Shown here: positions 40,335 through 51,181 of the stretch, one piece after another | Layout of the letters: each line of letters opens with the position of its first letter | How positions within the stretch are numbered: position 1 is the first letter of the stretch | Assembly: GCF_035978755.1 (NCBI RefSeq) | Contig: NZ_CP108414.1 | Coordinates: 5,952,001 to 6,016,000 of the forward strand | Length of the DNA: 64,000 nt | Source of the DNA: Streptomyces sp. NBC_01298 | GTDB lineage: Bacteria > Actinomycetota > Actinomycetes > Streptomycetales > Streptomycetaceae | Reading direction: 5' to 3' | Made by a program: the position numbers and the translations under genes | The notes under the pieces: generated by a model | What the model was told of the DNA's origin: nothing | Seen by the model: the letters and a program-made list of their open reading frames with translations, nothing else | Database searches by the model: none

Positions 40335-42161
40335 GTGACCGCCCTGACCGACCGCACCGACGACCGCTGGGACGACGGACTGATCGCCCGTTCACGCCCC
40401 CGGACCAGCGAGGACGACTGGCCCGTCGGCGGTGACGAGGAGGGCGACGAAGCACTCGTACGAGCGGTTTCCGGAGCCGGAAGCGACGGAGGCAAGGCCC
40501 CCGCGCCCCCGCTCAGCCCCGAGGCGCAGGCCCTGCGCGTCCGCCTCGACGCGCTGCGCCAGCTCATCGGGCTGTCCCGGACCAGGATCCTCGACGGAAA
40601 GACCCTCGCCGAAGCCGGACGGGTCCTGGACGAGGCGGCCGCGCGCCGCGGGCTGTCGGCGCAGCACACCGTCGTGGCCATCGCCGGGGCCACCGGAAGC
40701 GGCAAGTCCACGCTCTTCAACTCACTCGCCGGAGTGCAGATCTCCGAGACCGGGCTGCGCAGGCCGACGACCGCCGCACCCATCGCGTGCAGCTGGTCCG
40801 ACGGCGCCGCCGGACTGCTGGACCGCCTGGAGATCCCCGGGCGGCTGCGCCGCCGCCCCCGGGAGACCTCGGAGGCCGAGGCGCTGCGCGGCATGGTCCT
40901 CGTCGACCTGCCCGACCTGGACTCGGCCGTCGGGGCCCACCGCGACCACGTGGACCGGGTACTGGCGCTGGTCGACGCGGTGGTGTGGGTGGTGGATCCC
41001 GAGAAGTACGCGGACGCCGTCCTGCACGAGCGCTACCTGCGCCCGCTGGCCGGGCACGCCGAGGTGACCTTCGTCGTGCTGAACCAGGTGGACCGGCTGC
41101 CCGGGGAATCGGCCGATCTCGTCCTGGACGACCTGCGCAGGCTCCTCGACGACGACGGGATCGCGCTCGGCGAACACGGCGAGCCCGGAGCCACCGTCAT
41201 CGGACTTTCCGCCCTTACGGGTGAAGGCGTCGGGGAACTGCGCGAGATGCTCGGACAGTTCACCCAGGAGAAGGGCGCCGCGACCCGCCGCATCTCCGCC
41301 GACGTGGACAAGGCCGCGGCCCGCCTGCGGCCGCTCTACGTGGCCGACGGCCACGCCGGGCCGGAGATCGGGGAGACCGCGCGCGCCGAGTTCGAGGACC
41401 GCCTCGCCGAGGCGGTCGGGGCGTACGCGGCCGGGCTCGCCGCCGAGCGCGCCTGGCGGCGCAACGCGGGCAAGGCCTGCGGCACCCCGTGGCTGCGCCT
41501 GTGGCGGTGGTACGAGAGCCGGCGCGCCCCGCGCTCGCTCGGCGGCCTCGCCGCGCTGGCGGCCATGGGGCGTTCCGCGGCGGCCCCCGAGCTGCCGGTC
41601 GAGGAAGAGGTGACGGCCCGCCAGCGGGTGGAACAGGCCGTACGGACCGTCGCCGACGAGGCGGTCATCGGCCTGCCCGACCCCTGGGCCCAGGCCGTAC
41701 GGGAGACCGCGGTCCGAGGCGCCGAAGGGCTCCCGCAGGCGCTGGACGAGATCGCGGTGACCCTCGGGCCGGTGGTCGCCATGCCCAGCGCGCGCCCGCC
41801 GCGGCCCTCGTGGTGGCCGGCGGCGGTGCTCGCGCAGGCGGCCATGACCCTGCTCCAGATCTACGGCGGGCTGTGGCTGGTCGGGCAGATCGCCGGGGTC
41901 CTGGCACCGAACCTGATGCCGCCGGTCCTGCTGATGGTGGCCGGCATCATCGGCGGACCGCTCGTGGAGTGGGCCTGTTCGATCGGGGCCCGGGGCCCCG
42001 CGCGGCGCTACGGCCAGGACGCGGAGCGCCGGCTGCGCCAGGCGGCGGCCGGCTGCGGGCGGGCCCGGGTGCTGGAGCCGGTGGCGGCGGAACTGCTGCG
42101 CTACCGGGAGGTGCGCGAGCAGTACGCGACGGTGGCGAAGTTGTCCACAAGCCGTCAGTAG
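40335..42161 (+). CDS. dynB: Dynamin-like GTPase DynB with membrane segments
   Basis: A 608-residue GTPase. The P-loop IAGATGSGKSTLFNSLAG lies near 114-131, LVDLPDLDS near 185 is the G3 region, and VVLNQVDRLPG near 245 the G4 (NxxD) motif. Two hydrophobic helices near 495-545 (AQAAMTLLQIYGGLWLVG; MPPVLLMVAGIIGG) anchor it in the membrane, as expected for DynB. It begins five bases after dynA ends. By family knowledge it recruits DynA to sporulation septa. Confidence 0.75.
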   Translation: MTALTDRTDDRWDDGLIARSRPRTSEDDWPVGGDEEGDEALVRAVSGAGSDGGKAPAPPLSPEAQALRVRLDALRQLIGLSRTRILDGKTLAEAGRVLDEAAARRGLSAQHTVVAIAGATGSGKSTLFNSLAGVQISETGLRRPTTAAPIACSWSDGAAGLLDRLEIPGRLRRRPRETSEAEALRGMVLVDLPDLDSAVGAHRDHVDRVLALVDAVVWVVDPEKYADAVLHERYLRPLAGHAEVTFVVLNQVDRLPGESADLVLDDLRRLLDDDGIALGEHGEPGATVIGLSALTGEGVGELREMLGQFTQEKGAATRRISADVDKAAARLRPLYVADGHAGPEIGETARAEFEDRLAEAVGAYAAGLAAERAWRRNAGKACGTPWLRLWRWYESRRAPRSLGGLAALAAMGRSAAAPELPVEEEVTARQRVEQAVRTVADEAVIGLPDPWAQAVRETAVRGAEGLPQALDEIAVTLGPVVAMPSARPPRPSWWPAAVLAQAAMTLLQIYGGLWLVGQIAGVLAPNLMPPVLLMVAGIIGGPLVEWACSIGARGPARRYGQDAERRLRQAAAGCGRARVLEPVAAELLRYREVREQYATVAKLSTSRQ

Positions 42162-42297
42162 TCCACAGCCGCCGACGGGTTCCGGCCGTCCGGGCCAGCA
42201 TGGTCCTACGCCGTGCGGATGGTCCGGACGGGTAGGGAACGCGGGTCGGGGCGGAGCGCGGTCGAGCGCACCGCCGGACCCCGGAAGGGCGGCCGGG

Positions 42298-42705
42298 ATG
42301 AACGACACCCAGGTGACGCTGGTGGGTTACGTGGCCACGCAGATCGACTACAAGGACACCGCGAGCGGTCCGGCGGCCCGGTTCCGCTTCGCGGTCACCC
42401 CGAGGTACTACGACCGGAAGAAGGAGACCTGGGCGGACGCGCCCACCAGCTTCTACACGGTGTGGGCCCGGCGCGGCCTCGCCGTGAACCTCGCCGGTTC
42501 CGTGTCCGTCGGCGAACCGCTGGTGGTCCACGGAAGGCTCCGGGTGCGGGAGGACCCGCCCGACGGGGAGGGCAACCGGTGGTTCTCGGCCAACATCGAC
42601 GCGACAGCCATCGGGCACGACCTGAACCGCGGCACGGCGGCCTTCCGGCGGGTCGTCAGGACGGACGTGCCGCTGATGGCCACTCAGAAGGCGGCGGTGG
42701 TCTGA
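42298..42705 (+). CDS. ssbB: Short single-stranded DNA-binding protein
   Basis: A 135-residue OB-fold SSB: VTLVGYVATQIDYKD, RFRFAVTPRYYD and the FYTVWARRGLAVNLAGSVSVGEPLVVHGRLRVRE core. It lacks the long Gly-rich tail and acidic C-terminal tip (DDDIPF) of replicative SSB, as in the paralogue SsbB of Streptomyces, which is linked to chromosome segregation in spores. Its place after dynAB fits that assignment. Confidence 0.8.
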   Translation: MNDTQVTLVGYVATQIDYKDTASGPAARFRFAVTPRYYDRKKETWADAPTSFYTVWARRGLAVNLAGSVSVGEPLVVHGRLRVREDPPDGEGNRWFSANIDATAIGHDLNRGTAAFRRVVRTDVPLMATQKAAVV

Positions 42706-42773
42706 GTGTTCGAGGAGGCTAGGATTCCCCGGTACTCACGGGCACCTGGGCCTTCGGCCCGAAGGGGAAGACT

Positions 42774-44132
42774 GTGTCGATTGCCGTTCCCGCTCCCTCC
42801 ACTCCTGCCGCCGCCGCCGGCGTCGCTCCTGGCCGCCCTCCGGGCGGTGTTCCGGTTCCGGTTGCCGCGCGGGCCGGCGGCGCACCGGCGACGCGCACCA
42901 CGGTCGTCGCGGCCATACGGGGCTCCGTACGGCGGCCGATCGCGATGGCCCTGCTCGCCGCCGCGCTGGCCGGCGCCCCGGGCGCGGTGGCGGTCGCCGA
43001 CACCGGTCCGGCCACACCCCGGACACCGGAGGGAGCGAGCGCCGTCCTCGACGGGCTGAAGACCTACGGACAGGCCGTCCTGCGCGGCCCGGACGGAACG
43101 GTGCGCCGGATCCCGGCCGGGCTGTACGAGATGCGGGTCGACGGTGGCGGCATGCTCCAGACGTACGGAGTCGGTGTCGCGGGCGCCGCGCAGCCCCAGG
43201 CCCGGTTCACGGAGATCGGATGGGGCGGCACGCCGCTCGCCGGGAACGGCGAGGCGGGCCGGATCCGCTGGGTACTGGAGCACTCCTACCCCCAGCTGAA
43301 CGATCTCGCCGGTCTCGCCAAGGCCGCCGGAGCCGCGGCGCTCACCGCGGAGAGCGCCGCGGCCGGGACCCAGGTGGCCATCTGGCGCCTCGCCGAGGGA
43401 GTGGCGGTGGAGGCCGTCGACCCGGCGGCGGAGAAGCTGGCCGACTACCTCCAGCGGGCGGCGCGCAGGCTGCCCGAACCGCCGGCGTCGCTCGCGGTGG
43501 ATCCCGGCGAGGTGTCGGGCCCGCTGGGTACCCGGATCGGCCCGGTCACCGTCCGTACGGGTGCGCGGAGCGTGAGCGTGACCCCGGACCCGGCGGCCCT
43601 GGCCATGGGAGTGCGGGTGGTCGACGCCCGGGGCCTGCCGGTCACCTCCGCGGTCAACGGAGCGAAGCTGTACTTCGAGGTGCCGGAGGGGACGGCGGAC
43701 GGCAGCGCCGAGGTCACCCTCCGCGGGAACACGCGCGTGCCCGTCGGCAGGGTCTTCACCAGCGGGGTCCCGACGCAGGTCCAGATCGTGGCCGGCTCCA
43801 GCGAGTCCGCCGCGGTGGCCACGGCGACGGCCACGTGGCCGCAGCTTCCCGTCGCCCGGTCCGCGGACGAGGCGGCGTCGGGCGGGGCCTCGGCCGGGGC
43901 GTCCGACGGGGCGATGACGGCGCTGGGCGCGCTGTCGGCCTCCGCCGCCCCGGCACCGGAGCCGGAGACCTCCGGGGAACGGCTGGCCGCCAGCGGCAGC
44001 TCGGCGGCCACCCCGGTGATCGCCTCCCTGGCGGTGGGCCTGGTCGTCCTGGGCGGCCTGGTCGTCCTCCTCCTGCGCAAGCGCCCCCTGGAGGACGGCC
44101 CCGGCCCGGAGCGGGCGACGGCCCCGGAGTAG
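42774..44132 (+). CDS. TQXA-type surface protein lacking the thioester cysteine
   Basis: A 452-residue exported, wall or membrane-anchored protein. A long N-terminal region ends in a hydrophobic signal (MALLAAALAGAPGAVAVA). The thioester (TQXA) domain follows: GMLQTYGVGV, HSYPQLNDLAGLAKAAGA and AAGTQVAIWRLAEG. The glutamine is present, but the position that is Cys in active domains (TYCID) is Gly here (TYGVG), so no internal thioester can form. The C-terminus has LAASG, a degenerate class E sortase motif, a 20-residue hydrophobic helix and RKR. Start GTG at 42774. Confidence 0.75.
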   Translation: MSIAVPAPSTPAAAAGVAPGRPPGGVPVPVAARAGGAPATRTTVVAAIRGSVRRPIAMALLAAALAGAPGAVAVADTGPATPRTPEGASAVLDGLKTYGQAVLRGPDGTVRRIPAGLYEMRVDGGGMLQTYGVGVAGAAQPQARFTEIGWGGTPLAGNGEAGRIRWVLEHSYPQLNDLAGLAKAAGAAALTAESAAAGTQVAIWRLAEGVAVEAVDPAAEKLADYLQRAARRLPEPPASLAVDPGEVSGPLGTRIGPVTVRTGARSVSVTPDPAALAMGVRVVDARGLPVTSAVNGAKLYFEVPEGTADGSAEVTLRGNTRVPVGRVFTSGVPTQVQIVAGSSESAAVATATATWPQLPVARSADEAASGGASAGASDGAMTALGALSASAAPAPEPETSGERLAASGSSAATPVIASLAVGLVVLGGLVVLLLRKRPLEDGPGPERATAPE

Positions 44133-44149
44133 GGCCCGGAGCGGGACCC

Positions 44150-44252
44150 GGGCCCGGAGCAGGAGCAGGACCGGAGCGGGACCCGGGCCCGGAGCGGGAC
44201 CCGGAGCGGGGACACGGGCCCGGAGCAGGAGCAGGACCGGAGCGGGACCCGG
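44150..44252 (+). repeat. Imperfect 66-base direct repeat after the TQXA gene
   Basis: A 37-base unit occurs identically at 44150-44186 and 44216-44252. The surrounding 44130-44290 is low-complexity CCGGAGC/GGGACC sequence. It is intergenic. If the TAG at 44130 were read through it would encode a Pro/Glu/Arg-rich tail. Confidence 0.7.
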
Positions 44253-44357
44253 ACGCGGACCCGGAGCCGGAGCAGGACATGGACCGGCGCGCCCGGGATC
44301 GGGGGTGGGCGGGTGCGGTGGCTGGTTGGGATCCGGGGGTTCGGGTAGAGGCAGGAG

Positions 44358-45848
44358 ATGGCTGATCAAGAACTGACCTGGCGGGGCGCGGTCGCGCGAG
44401 GGGACCGGTGGCTCTTCGACGTCGTGGCCGGGCGGCACTGGCCCGGGGCCGACCGGGTGCTGCCGCGGCTCGGCCGGGCCGCGAACCACGGGCTGCTGTG
44501 GGGCGGGGCCGCCGCGGGGATCGCCGTCCTCGGCTCGGCCGGGGCCCGCAAGGCGGCCGTGCGCGGGGTCGCCTCCCTCGCGTTGGCCTCCGCGACGATC
44601 AACACCGTCGGCAAATGGTCCGTACGCCGGCCGCGCCCGGTGCTGGACGGGGTACCAGCCGCGCGACAGCTCACCACGCAGCCGCGGACCACCTCCTTCC
44701 CCTCGGGGCACTCCGCGTCCGCGTTCGCCTTCACCGCCGGAGTGGCGCTGGAGTCCCCGCTCTGGGGCGCCGCGCTGGCCCCGGTCGCCGCCTCCGTCGC
44801 CTTCTCCCGCGTGTACACCGGCGTGCACTACCCCTCGGACGTGCTCGCGGGCGCCGCGCTGGGCGTGGCGGCCGGAGTCGTCGTGCGCCGCCTCACCCGG
44901 GACGCCCAGGAGGCCCGCATCGTGCCCGGCGACGAGCGCGCCGCCGCGGCACCCGCGCTGCCCGACGGGGCCGGTCTCACGGTGGTGGTGAACACCGGGT
45001 CGGGCACGGCCGCCACGACGGGGCTCGACGTACTGCTGCGCGAGCGGCTGCCGAAGGCCGAGCTCGTCGAGTGCGAGGGACAGGACCTCGCCGCGGAACT
45101 GGCATCGGCGGCCGAGCGGGCCGCCGTCCTCGGCGTGTGCGGCGGCGACGGCACCATAAACGCCGCCGCCACCGCCGCGCTGCGCGCCGGGATCCCGCTG
45201 GCGGTGTTCCCCGGCGGCACGCTCAACCACTTCGCGCTCGACCTCGGCCTCGCCGGGATCGAGGACACCTGCCGGGCCGTGGCGGACGGCCACGCCGTCC
45301 ACATCGGCGTCGGCCGCTTCACCCCGGGCCCCGGCCCGGACCCGCAGGACACCAGGGCCGGGTACTTCCTGAACAACTTCAGCATCGGGGCCTACCCGGA
45401 GCTGCTCGGCACCCGGCTCCGCTGGGCCCCCCGGATCGGCGGCGGCCCCGCCGCCCTCCTGGCGGCGTACCGGGTGCTGCGCGCCGAGCGCCCGGTACGG
45501 CTCAAGCTCGCCGGGAAGCCGCGCAGCGTCTGGCTGCTCTTCGCGGGCAACGGCACCTACCAGGGCACGGGCCCGGCGCCCCGCTACCGCAAGAGCCTGG
45601 GCGAGGGTCTCCTCGACATCCGGCTCGTCCACGGCGGCGGCCGCCCCGGCCCCCGCCTGCTCGCGGCCGCCTTCGCGGGCCCGCTGACCCGCTCCCCGGT
45701 CCACGTCGCCACCCGGCTGCGCAGCCTGCGCGTGAGCGACATCCCCGCCGGCACCCCGCTCGCCTACGACGGCGAGTACGCCCAGGCCCCCACGGCCCTG
45801 GTCCTGGACGACCTCCCGGACGCCCTCACGGTCTACCGCCCCCGCTGA
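44358..45848 (+). CDS. PAP2 phosphatase fused to diacylglycerol-kinase-like domain
   Basis: A 496-residue two-domain protein. Residues 1-190 are a PAP2 lipid phosphatase with KWSVRRPRP near 92, FPSGHSAS near 114 and SRVYTGVHYPSD near 151 among hydrophobic segments. Residues 200-496 are a DAGK/LCB5 lipid-kinase domain with VCGGDGTINAA near 259 and FPGGTLNHFA. The two activities, dephosphorylating a lipid phosphate and phosphorylating a diacylglycerol or similar lipid, suggest phosphatidate turnover or phosphatidylinositol-type head-group chemistry at the membrane. Confidence 0.85.
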   Translation: MADQELTWRGAVARGDRWLFDVVAGRHWPGADRVLPRLGRAANHGLLWGGAAAGIAVLGSAGARKAAVRGVASLALASATINTVGKWSVRRPRPVLDGVPAARQLTTQPRTTSFPSGHSASAFAFTAGVALESPLWGAALAPVAASVAFSRVYTGVHYPSDVLAGAALGVAAGVVVRRLTRDAQEARIVPGDERAAAAPALPDGAGLTVVVNTGSGTAATTGLDVLLRERLPKAELVECEGQDLAAELASAAERAAVLGVCGGDGTINAAATAALRAGIPLAVFPGGTLNHFALDLGLAGIEDTCRAVADGHAVHIGVGRFTPGPGPDPQDTRAGYFLNNFSIGAYPELLGTRLRWAPRIGGGPAALLAAYRVLRAERPVRLKLAGKPRSVWLLFAGNGTYQGTGPAPRYRKSLGEGLLDIRLVHGGGRPGPRLLAAAFAGPLTRSPVHVATRLRSLRVSDIPAGTPLAYDGEYAQAPTALVLDDLPDALTVYRPR

Positions 45849-45911
45849 GCCCGGCCCCGGCCCCGGCCGCGGCCCTGGGCGCCGCCGGAGGCCGGGGGCG
45901 CAGGCCCGCGC

Positions 45912-46487
45912 TCACACCATGCCGAGATCGGCCCGCATGGTGCTCCGCATGACGTTCGAGCATTCCGACAGTCTGAGCAGCTCGGCATGGATCTCCTCGA
46001 AGGAGCAGTCCGGCCCGGGAGCGCCCTCGGCCAGCCGCATCGTGCGGGCGTAGGCCCCCGCCATGCCCCGGGTCATCGAGTCCAGTTCCAGAAGGACGGC
46101 GGCGGAGGCGATCATCTGCGCCTGCGCGAAGGCGGCGTGATGGCTGCCCCGGGCTTCCTCCAGCGCCGCCCGCGCGGGCGCGGGCCGCTCCGCCGGATCC
46201 GCCGGCGCGTTCGGATCCGCCGACGCGTTGTGGACGGCCCAGAGGAAGGACATCAGCGCGATGCGGTAGCGCCGGTACGCGGCGTTCGTCGCCGCGTAGC
46301 ACTCCCGCTTGCGATCGCGCTCCGCCAGCTGCTGCTCCCGGGCCCACCCCACCTGCGCGACCCGCTGCTCCCGCTCGAACTGCGCCGCCTGCACCCGCGC
46401 CACCATCCGCTGCGAAAGCACCGTCGCGAGCAAAGTTCCGGCCACGCCGACCACGGCCGCGCCGAGCGCGATCAGTCCGCTGTCCAT
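45912..46487 (-). CDS. Small membrane-anchored coiled-coil protein, unknown function
   Basis: A 191-residue protein. MDSGLIALGAAVVGVAGTLLATVLSQRM is one N-terminal transmembrane helix. Then come a charged helix (QAAQFEREQRVAQVGWAREQQLAERDRKRE) likely to form a coiled coil, and helical C-terminal residues. The layout is common in Streptomyces with no assigned function. ATG at 46487 was chosen because it places the helix at the N-terminus. It faces away from ettA and is convergent with the PAP2-DAGK gene. Confidence 0.65.
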   Translation of the reverse strand: MDSGLIALGAAVVGVAGTLLATVLSQRMVARVQAAQFEREQRVAQVGWAREQQLAERDRKRECYAATNAAYRRYRIALMSFLWAVHNASADPNAPADPAERPAPARAALEEARGSHHAAFAQAQMIASAAVLLELDSMTRGMAGAYARTMRLAEGAPGPDCSFEEIHAELLRLSECSNVMRSTMRADLGMV

Positions 46488-46689
46488 GCGTCCCCCACGT
46501 CCCCCACCTCGGCCGCAGCCCCCCGCCACGCCCTCGTCGGCATCATCCTGCCGTGCGGCACAAGGCCTCGGGACCGTTTGGCGGACCCCGTCGCGGTGGT
46601 CGCGGGGCCGAACGGGTTTCCCCCCAGGGGTGGACCTCAGGCAAGATGGGGTGTATCTGCCCACCCATCGATCTGCCGGACGGTTTCTC

Positions 46690-48354
<1,665 letters not shown>

Positions 48355-48372
48355 GGGCCGAGGAAACGGGCC

Positions 48373-48825
48373 ATGGCCAGACACCACTACCGATGCCCCC
48401 TCCGCTGGGCGGACATGGATGCCTTCGGGCACGTCAACAACGTCGTCTTCCTCCGCTATCTGGAGGAGGCGCGGATCGACTTCATGTTCCGCCTCGCGCC
48501 GGGGGAGGGCAGTGAGTCCTTCACGGGCGGTTCCGTCGTGGCCCGTCACGAGATCGACTACAAGCTGCCCCTCGTGCACCGCCACGAGCCGGTCCTCATC
48601 GAGTCCTGGGTGACCCGGATAGGCGCCGCGTCCCTGACCATCCGCTACGAGGTCAAGGACGAGGCGACCGAGGACGCGCCGGAGACGGTGTACGTGCGCG
48701 CCGAGACCGTGGTCGTGCCCTACAACCTCGCCGAGGGGCGGCCCCGCCGCATCACGGCCGAGGAGAAGCTCTTCCTCCAGGAGTACCTGGACGAGCCGAA
48801 GAAGACACAGGGCATCGCGGCATGA
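48373..48825 (+). CDS. 4HBT-family acyl-CoA thioesterase
   Basis: A 150-residue hot-dog-fold thioesterase. LRWADMDAFGHVNNVVFLRYLEEAR carries the catalytic Asp and the HVNN motif. Such proteins hydrolyse acyl-CoA. It starts 18 bases after ettA and overlaps the next gene by four bases, an arrangement I have no functional explanation for. Confidence 0.85.
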   Translation: MARHHYRCPLRWADMDAFGHVNNVVFLRYLEEARIDFMFRLAPGEGSESFTGGSVVARHEIDYKLPLVHRHEPVLIESWVTRIGAASLTIRYEVKDEATEDAPETVYVRAETVVVPYNLAEGRPRRITAEEKLFLQEYLDEPKKTQGIAA

Positions 48826-49535
48826 ACGAGCAGCTGCACTTCGCCGACTCCGGGGAGGCGGCGGACCTCGCCGCCTTCCTGGGCCGGCTGGTGCACTACG
48901 ACCGCGCCGCCGCCGTCCGCCTGCAGGCGCAGGCCGGCGGTGGCGCGCTCGCCGTTTTCGGGCGGCCGCCGTCCTTCGACGTCCTGGCCGTCCGCACGGT
49001 GCGGCTCTCCGCTCCGCTCTCCGCTCCGCTCGACCTGACCGTTTCGGCCGGGGAGCTGCTGGAGTCGGTCGACGAGGGCGAGCGGGCCGGAGCCGTCGTC
49101 CCGGCGGCCGTCACCGGACCGCCCTGGGCGGGCGTGCTGCCGCCCCGCGGCGGCTGGACCCCGGTGGCCGGGCTGCCCGGCCCCGAGGCGATGGCGAAGG
49201 CCGTGGCGGGCGCCGTCGCCGAGTTCCGGGCCCGCGACGAGGCCCTGCCCCCGCAGCACCGGACCCGCTCCGAGCGCGACCGCATCGGCCGCGAGATCTG
49301 GTCCCGCACGCTGGGGGACACCGAACTTCCGCTGCGCGCCGTGCACGCCGCGCAGTCCCTGGGCTTCCTGCGGCCGGTACGGTCCACCGTGCCCGCCGCC
49401 CCCACCGCGGCCGGAGCCCCCGAGCTCGTGGCCCTGTTCGCCTCCGGCGGCTGGCTGCGGCTGCGCACCCCGTACGGGTCCGTGGCCACGCGCCGCCCCG
49501 GCGGCCTCGGCACCCTGCTCGTCCGGCCGGTCTAG
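48822..49535 (+). CDS. Conserved hypothetical protein
   Basis: A 237-residue soluble protein rich in Ala, Leu, Pro and Gly, with no signal peptide, membrane helix or motif I recognise. It overlaps the thioesterase gene (ATGA), so the two are co-translated and probably conserved together in streptomycetes. Function unknown. Confidence 0.6.
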   Translation: MNEQLHFADSGEAADLAAFLGRLVHYDRAAAVRLQAQAGGGALAVFGRPPSFDVLAVRTVRLSAPLSAPLDLTVSAGELLESVDEGERAGAVVPAAVTGPPWAGVLPPRGGWTPVAGLPGPEAMAKAVAGAVAEFRARDEALPPQHRTRSERDRIGREIWSRTLGDTELPLRAVHAAQSLGFLRPVRSTVPAAPTAAGAPELVALFASGGWLRLRTPYGSVATRRPGGLGTLLVRPV

Positions 49536-49561
49536 CCGGCCACGCCCTACGGGATCCCGTA
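49525..49561. terminator. Hairpins between convergent genes
   Basis: GGCCGG-TCTAG-CCGGCC (49525-49541, over the stop codon) and the palindrome TACGGGATCCCGTA (49548-49561) lie between the hypothetical gene and the convergent globin gene. Together they could act as a bidirectional terminator. Confidence 0.4.
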
Positions 49562-49565
49562 CGTC

Positions 49566-49970
49566 CTAGCCCGCGGTGTTGATCATCGACGCGGCGGCGT
49601 ACGTCAGGTACCGCCACAGCTGCGCCTCGTGCTCGGGCGCGAGGGCGAGCTCGTCCACCGCCACCCGCATGTGGGCCAGCCACGCGTCGTGCGCGGCGGC
49701 GTCCACCTGGAACGGCGCGTGCCGCATGCGCAGGCGCGGGTGGCCGCGGTTCTCGCTGTAGGTGTTCGGGCCGCCCCAGTACTGCATCAGGAACAGCGCG
49801 AACCGCTCCTCGGCCGGACCGAGATCCCCCTCCGGGTACATCGGGCGCAGCAGCGGGTCCTCGGCGACCCCCTGGTAGAAGCGGTGGACCAGGCGGCGGA
49901 AGGTGTCCTCGCCGCCCACCAGTTCGTAGAAGGTCTGCTCCTGGACCGTGCCCCGCGGAATCTCATTCAC
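49566..49970 (-). CDS. glbO: Group II truncated haemoglobin
   Basis: A 134-residue truncated globin of the TrHbO class. FYELVGGEDTFRRLVHRFYQGV is the A-B helix region, LFLMQYWGGPNTYSENRGHPRLRMRHAPF contains the distal Tyr-x2-x-Glu/Asn and proximal His (RMRHAPF), and helix H has WRYLTYAAASM. It binds O2 and other small ligands in the cytoplasm, with roles in oxidative or nitrosative stress. ATG at 49970. Confidence 0.9.
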   Translation of the reverse strand: MNEIPRGTVQEQTFYELVGGEDTFRRLVHRFYQGVAEDPLLRPMYPEGDLGPAEERFALFLMQYWGGPNTYSENRGHPRLRMRHAPFQVDAAAHDAWLAHMRVAVDELALAPEHEAQLWRYLTYAAASMINTAG

Positions 49971-50095
49971 CCGACCATCGTCTCAGACGCCCGGACGGAG
50001 GACTCCGGCCCTAGGACCCCGGAGTTCGGCCGGGTTCGGCTCCTGACGGCCGCGGCGCGGTCGCACCCGGGCGGTGTCCGCAGGACAGTGGAGGC

Positions 50096-51085
50096 ATGGG
50101 CGCACACGCCGAGGTACGCGACGTGCGGGAGACCGCGCACGCCGCTCAGGTACGGGAGCTGACCGCAGCCGGGGCGCTGGAGGATCCGCGCTGGCGGGCG
50201 GCCTTCGCCGCCGTGCCCCGGCACGTGTTCGTCCCGTACTACTACACGGGCCGCGGCGCCGGTCACGAGCGGCTCTGGGCCGAGGACCCCGACCCCGAAC
50301 AGCGGGCCCGCTGGCTGCGCGGGGTCTACACCGACGCCCCGCTCGCCACCCGGCTGCGCGACGGCGAACTGGTCTCCTCCAGCAGCCAGCCCTCGCTGAT
50401 GGCGAAGATGCTGGAGGCCCTGGACGTCCGCGACGGGGACAGCGTGCTGGAGATCGGCGCCGGCAGCGGCTACAACGCGGCCCTGCTGTGCCACCGGCTC
50501 GGCGACGGGCTGGTCACCACCGTCGACCTGGACGAGGAGATCACCGAGTCGGCGCGCGCGCACCTGGACCGGCTCGGCTACCACCCGGCCGTCGTCACCG
50601 GCGACGGGGCGCGCGGCTGCCCCGCCCGCGCTCCCTTCGACCGGATCCTGGTGACCTGCACGATCCCGCTGATCCCGCCCGCCTGGCTGGGGCAGTGCCG
50701 GCCCGGGGCCCGGATCCTGGGCCCCTTGTCGACCGGGCTGATCGCGCTCACGGTGCGGGACACCGAGTTCGCCGAGGGCCGCTTCCTGCACACCTCGGCC
50801 TACTTCGTGCCCCTGCGCGGGGCCACGGCCGCGCCGCCGGGCACGTACGGGATGCCGCGGGGGATCCCGTACGAGCTGGTGGAGAACGAGCGCTTCCAGT
50901 TCATGCTCGTGCTCACCTCGGGAGCCCTGCATCCGAGGGAGGCGCTGGACCTGTGGCGGCGCGAGGACCGGCCGTCGCGCGAGCGCTTCGGGGTGACGGT
51001 GGGCGCCGCGGGGCAGTGGTGCTGGCTCGACGATCCCCAGGGGCCCTACGTGTGGCCCCTGGGGGAGGCCGTGGGGGAGTCGTAG
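50096..51085 (+). CDS. Protein-L-isoaspartate methyltransferase-like protein
   Basis: A 329-residue class I methyltransferase of the PCMT type. SSSQPSLMAKMLEALDVRDGDSVLEIGAGSGYNAALL around 95-135 is the family-specific entry into motif I, and ILVTCTIPLIPPAWLGQCRPGARILGPL the later core. The C-terminal 120 residues are an extension found in actinobacterial relatives (often linked with lanthipeptide or FxLD systems, though no such genes are nearby). It may repair isoaspartate or modify an unknown protein. Confidence 0.75.
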   Translation: MGAHAEVRDVRETAHAAQVRELTAAGALEDPRWRAAFAAVPRHVFVPYYYTGRGAGHERLWAEDPDPEQRARWLRGVYTDAPLATRLRDGELVSSSSQPSLMAKMLEALDVRDGDSVLEIGAGSGYNAALLCHRLGDGLVTTVDLDEEITESARAHLDRLGYHPAVVTGDGARGCPARAPFDRILVTCTIPLIPPAWLGQCRPGARILGPLSTGLIALTVRDTEFAEGRFLHTSAYFVPLRGATAAPPGTYGMPRGIPYELVENERFQFMLVLTSGALHPREALDLWRREDRPSRERFGVTVGAAGQWCWLDDPQGPYVWPLGEAVGES

Positions 51086-51146
51086 GTCGGGTGCGTCGGG
51101 CGGGGGCATCGGTCGGAGTCATAGGCCGGGAGTCATAGGTCGTCTA

Positions 51147-51175
51147 TCGACATATGTCGGTGGCCGAGCTATGTT
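51147..51175 (+). promoter_or_regulatory. PadR-gene promoter with overlapping operator, probably leaderless
   Basis: TCGACA (51147-51152) and TATGTT (51170-51175) are 17 bases apart. The perfect 12-base palindrome CGACATATGTCG (51148-51159) covers the -35, a likely autorepressor site. The -10 ends six bases before the GTG at 51182, so the transcript would start at or next to the start codon. Confidence 0.6.
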
Positions 51176-51181
51176 CAGGGT

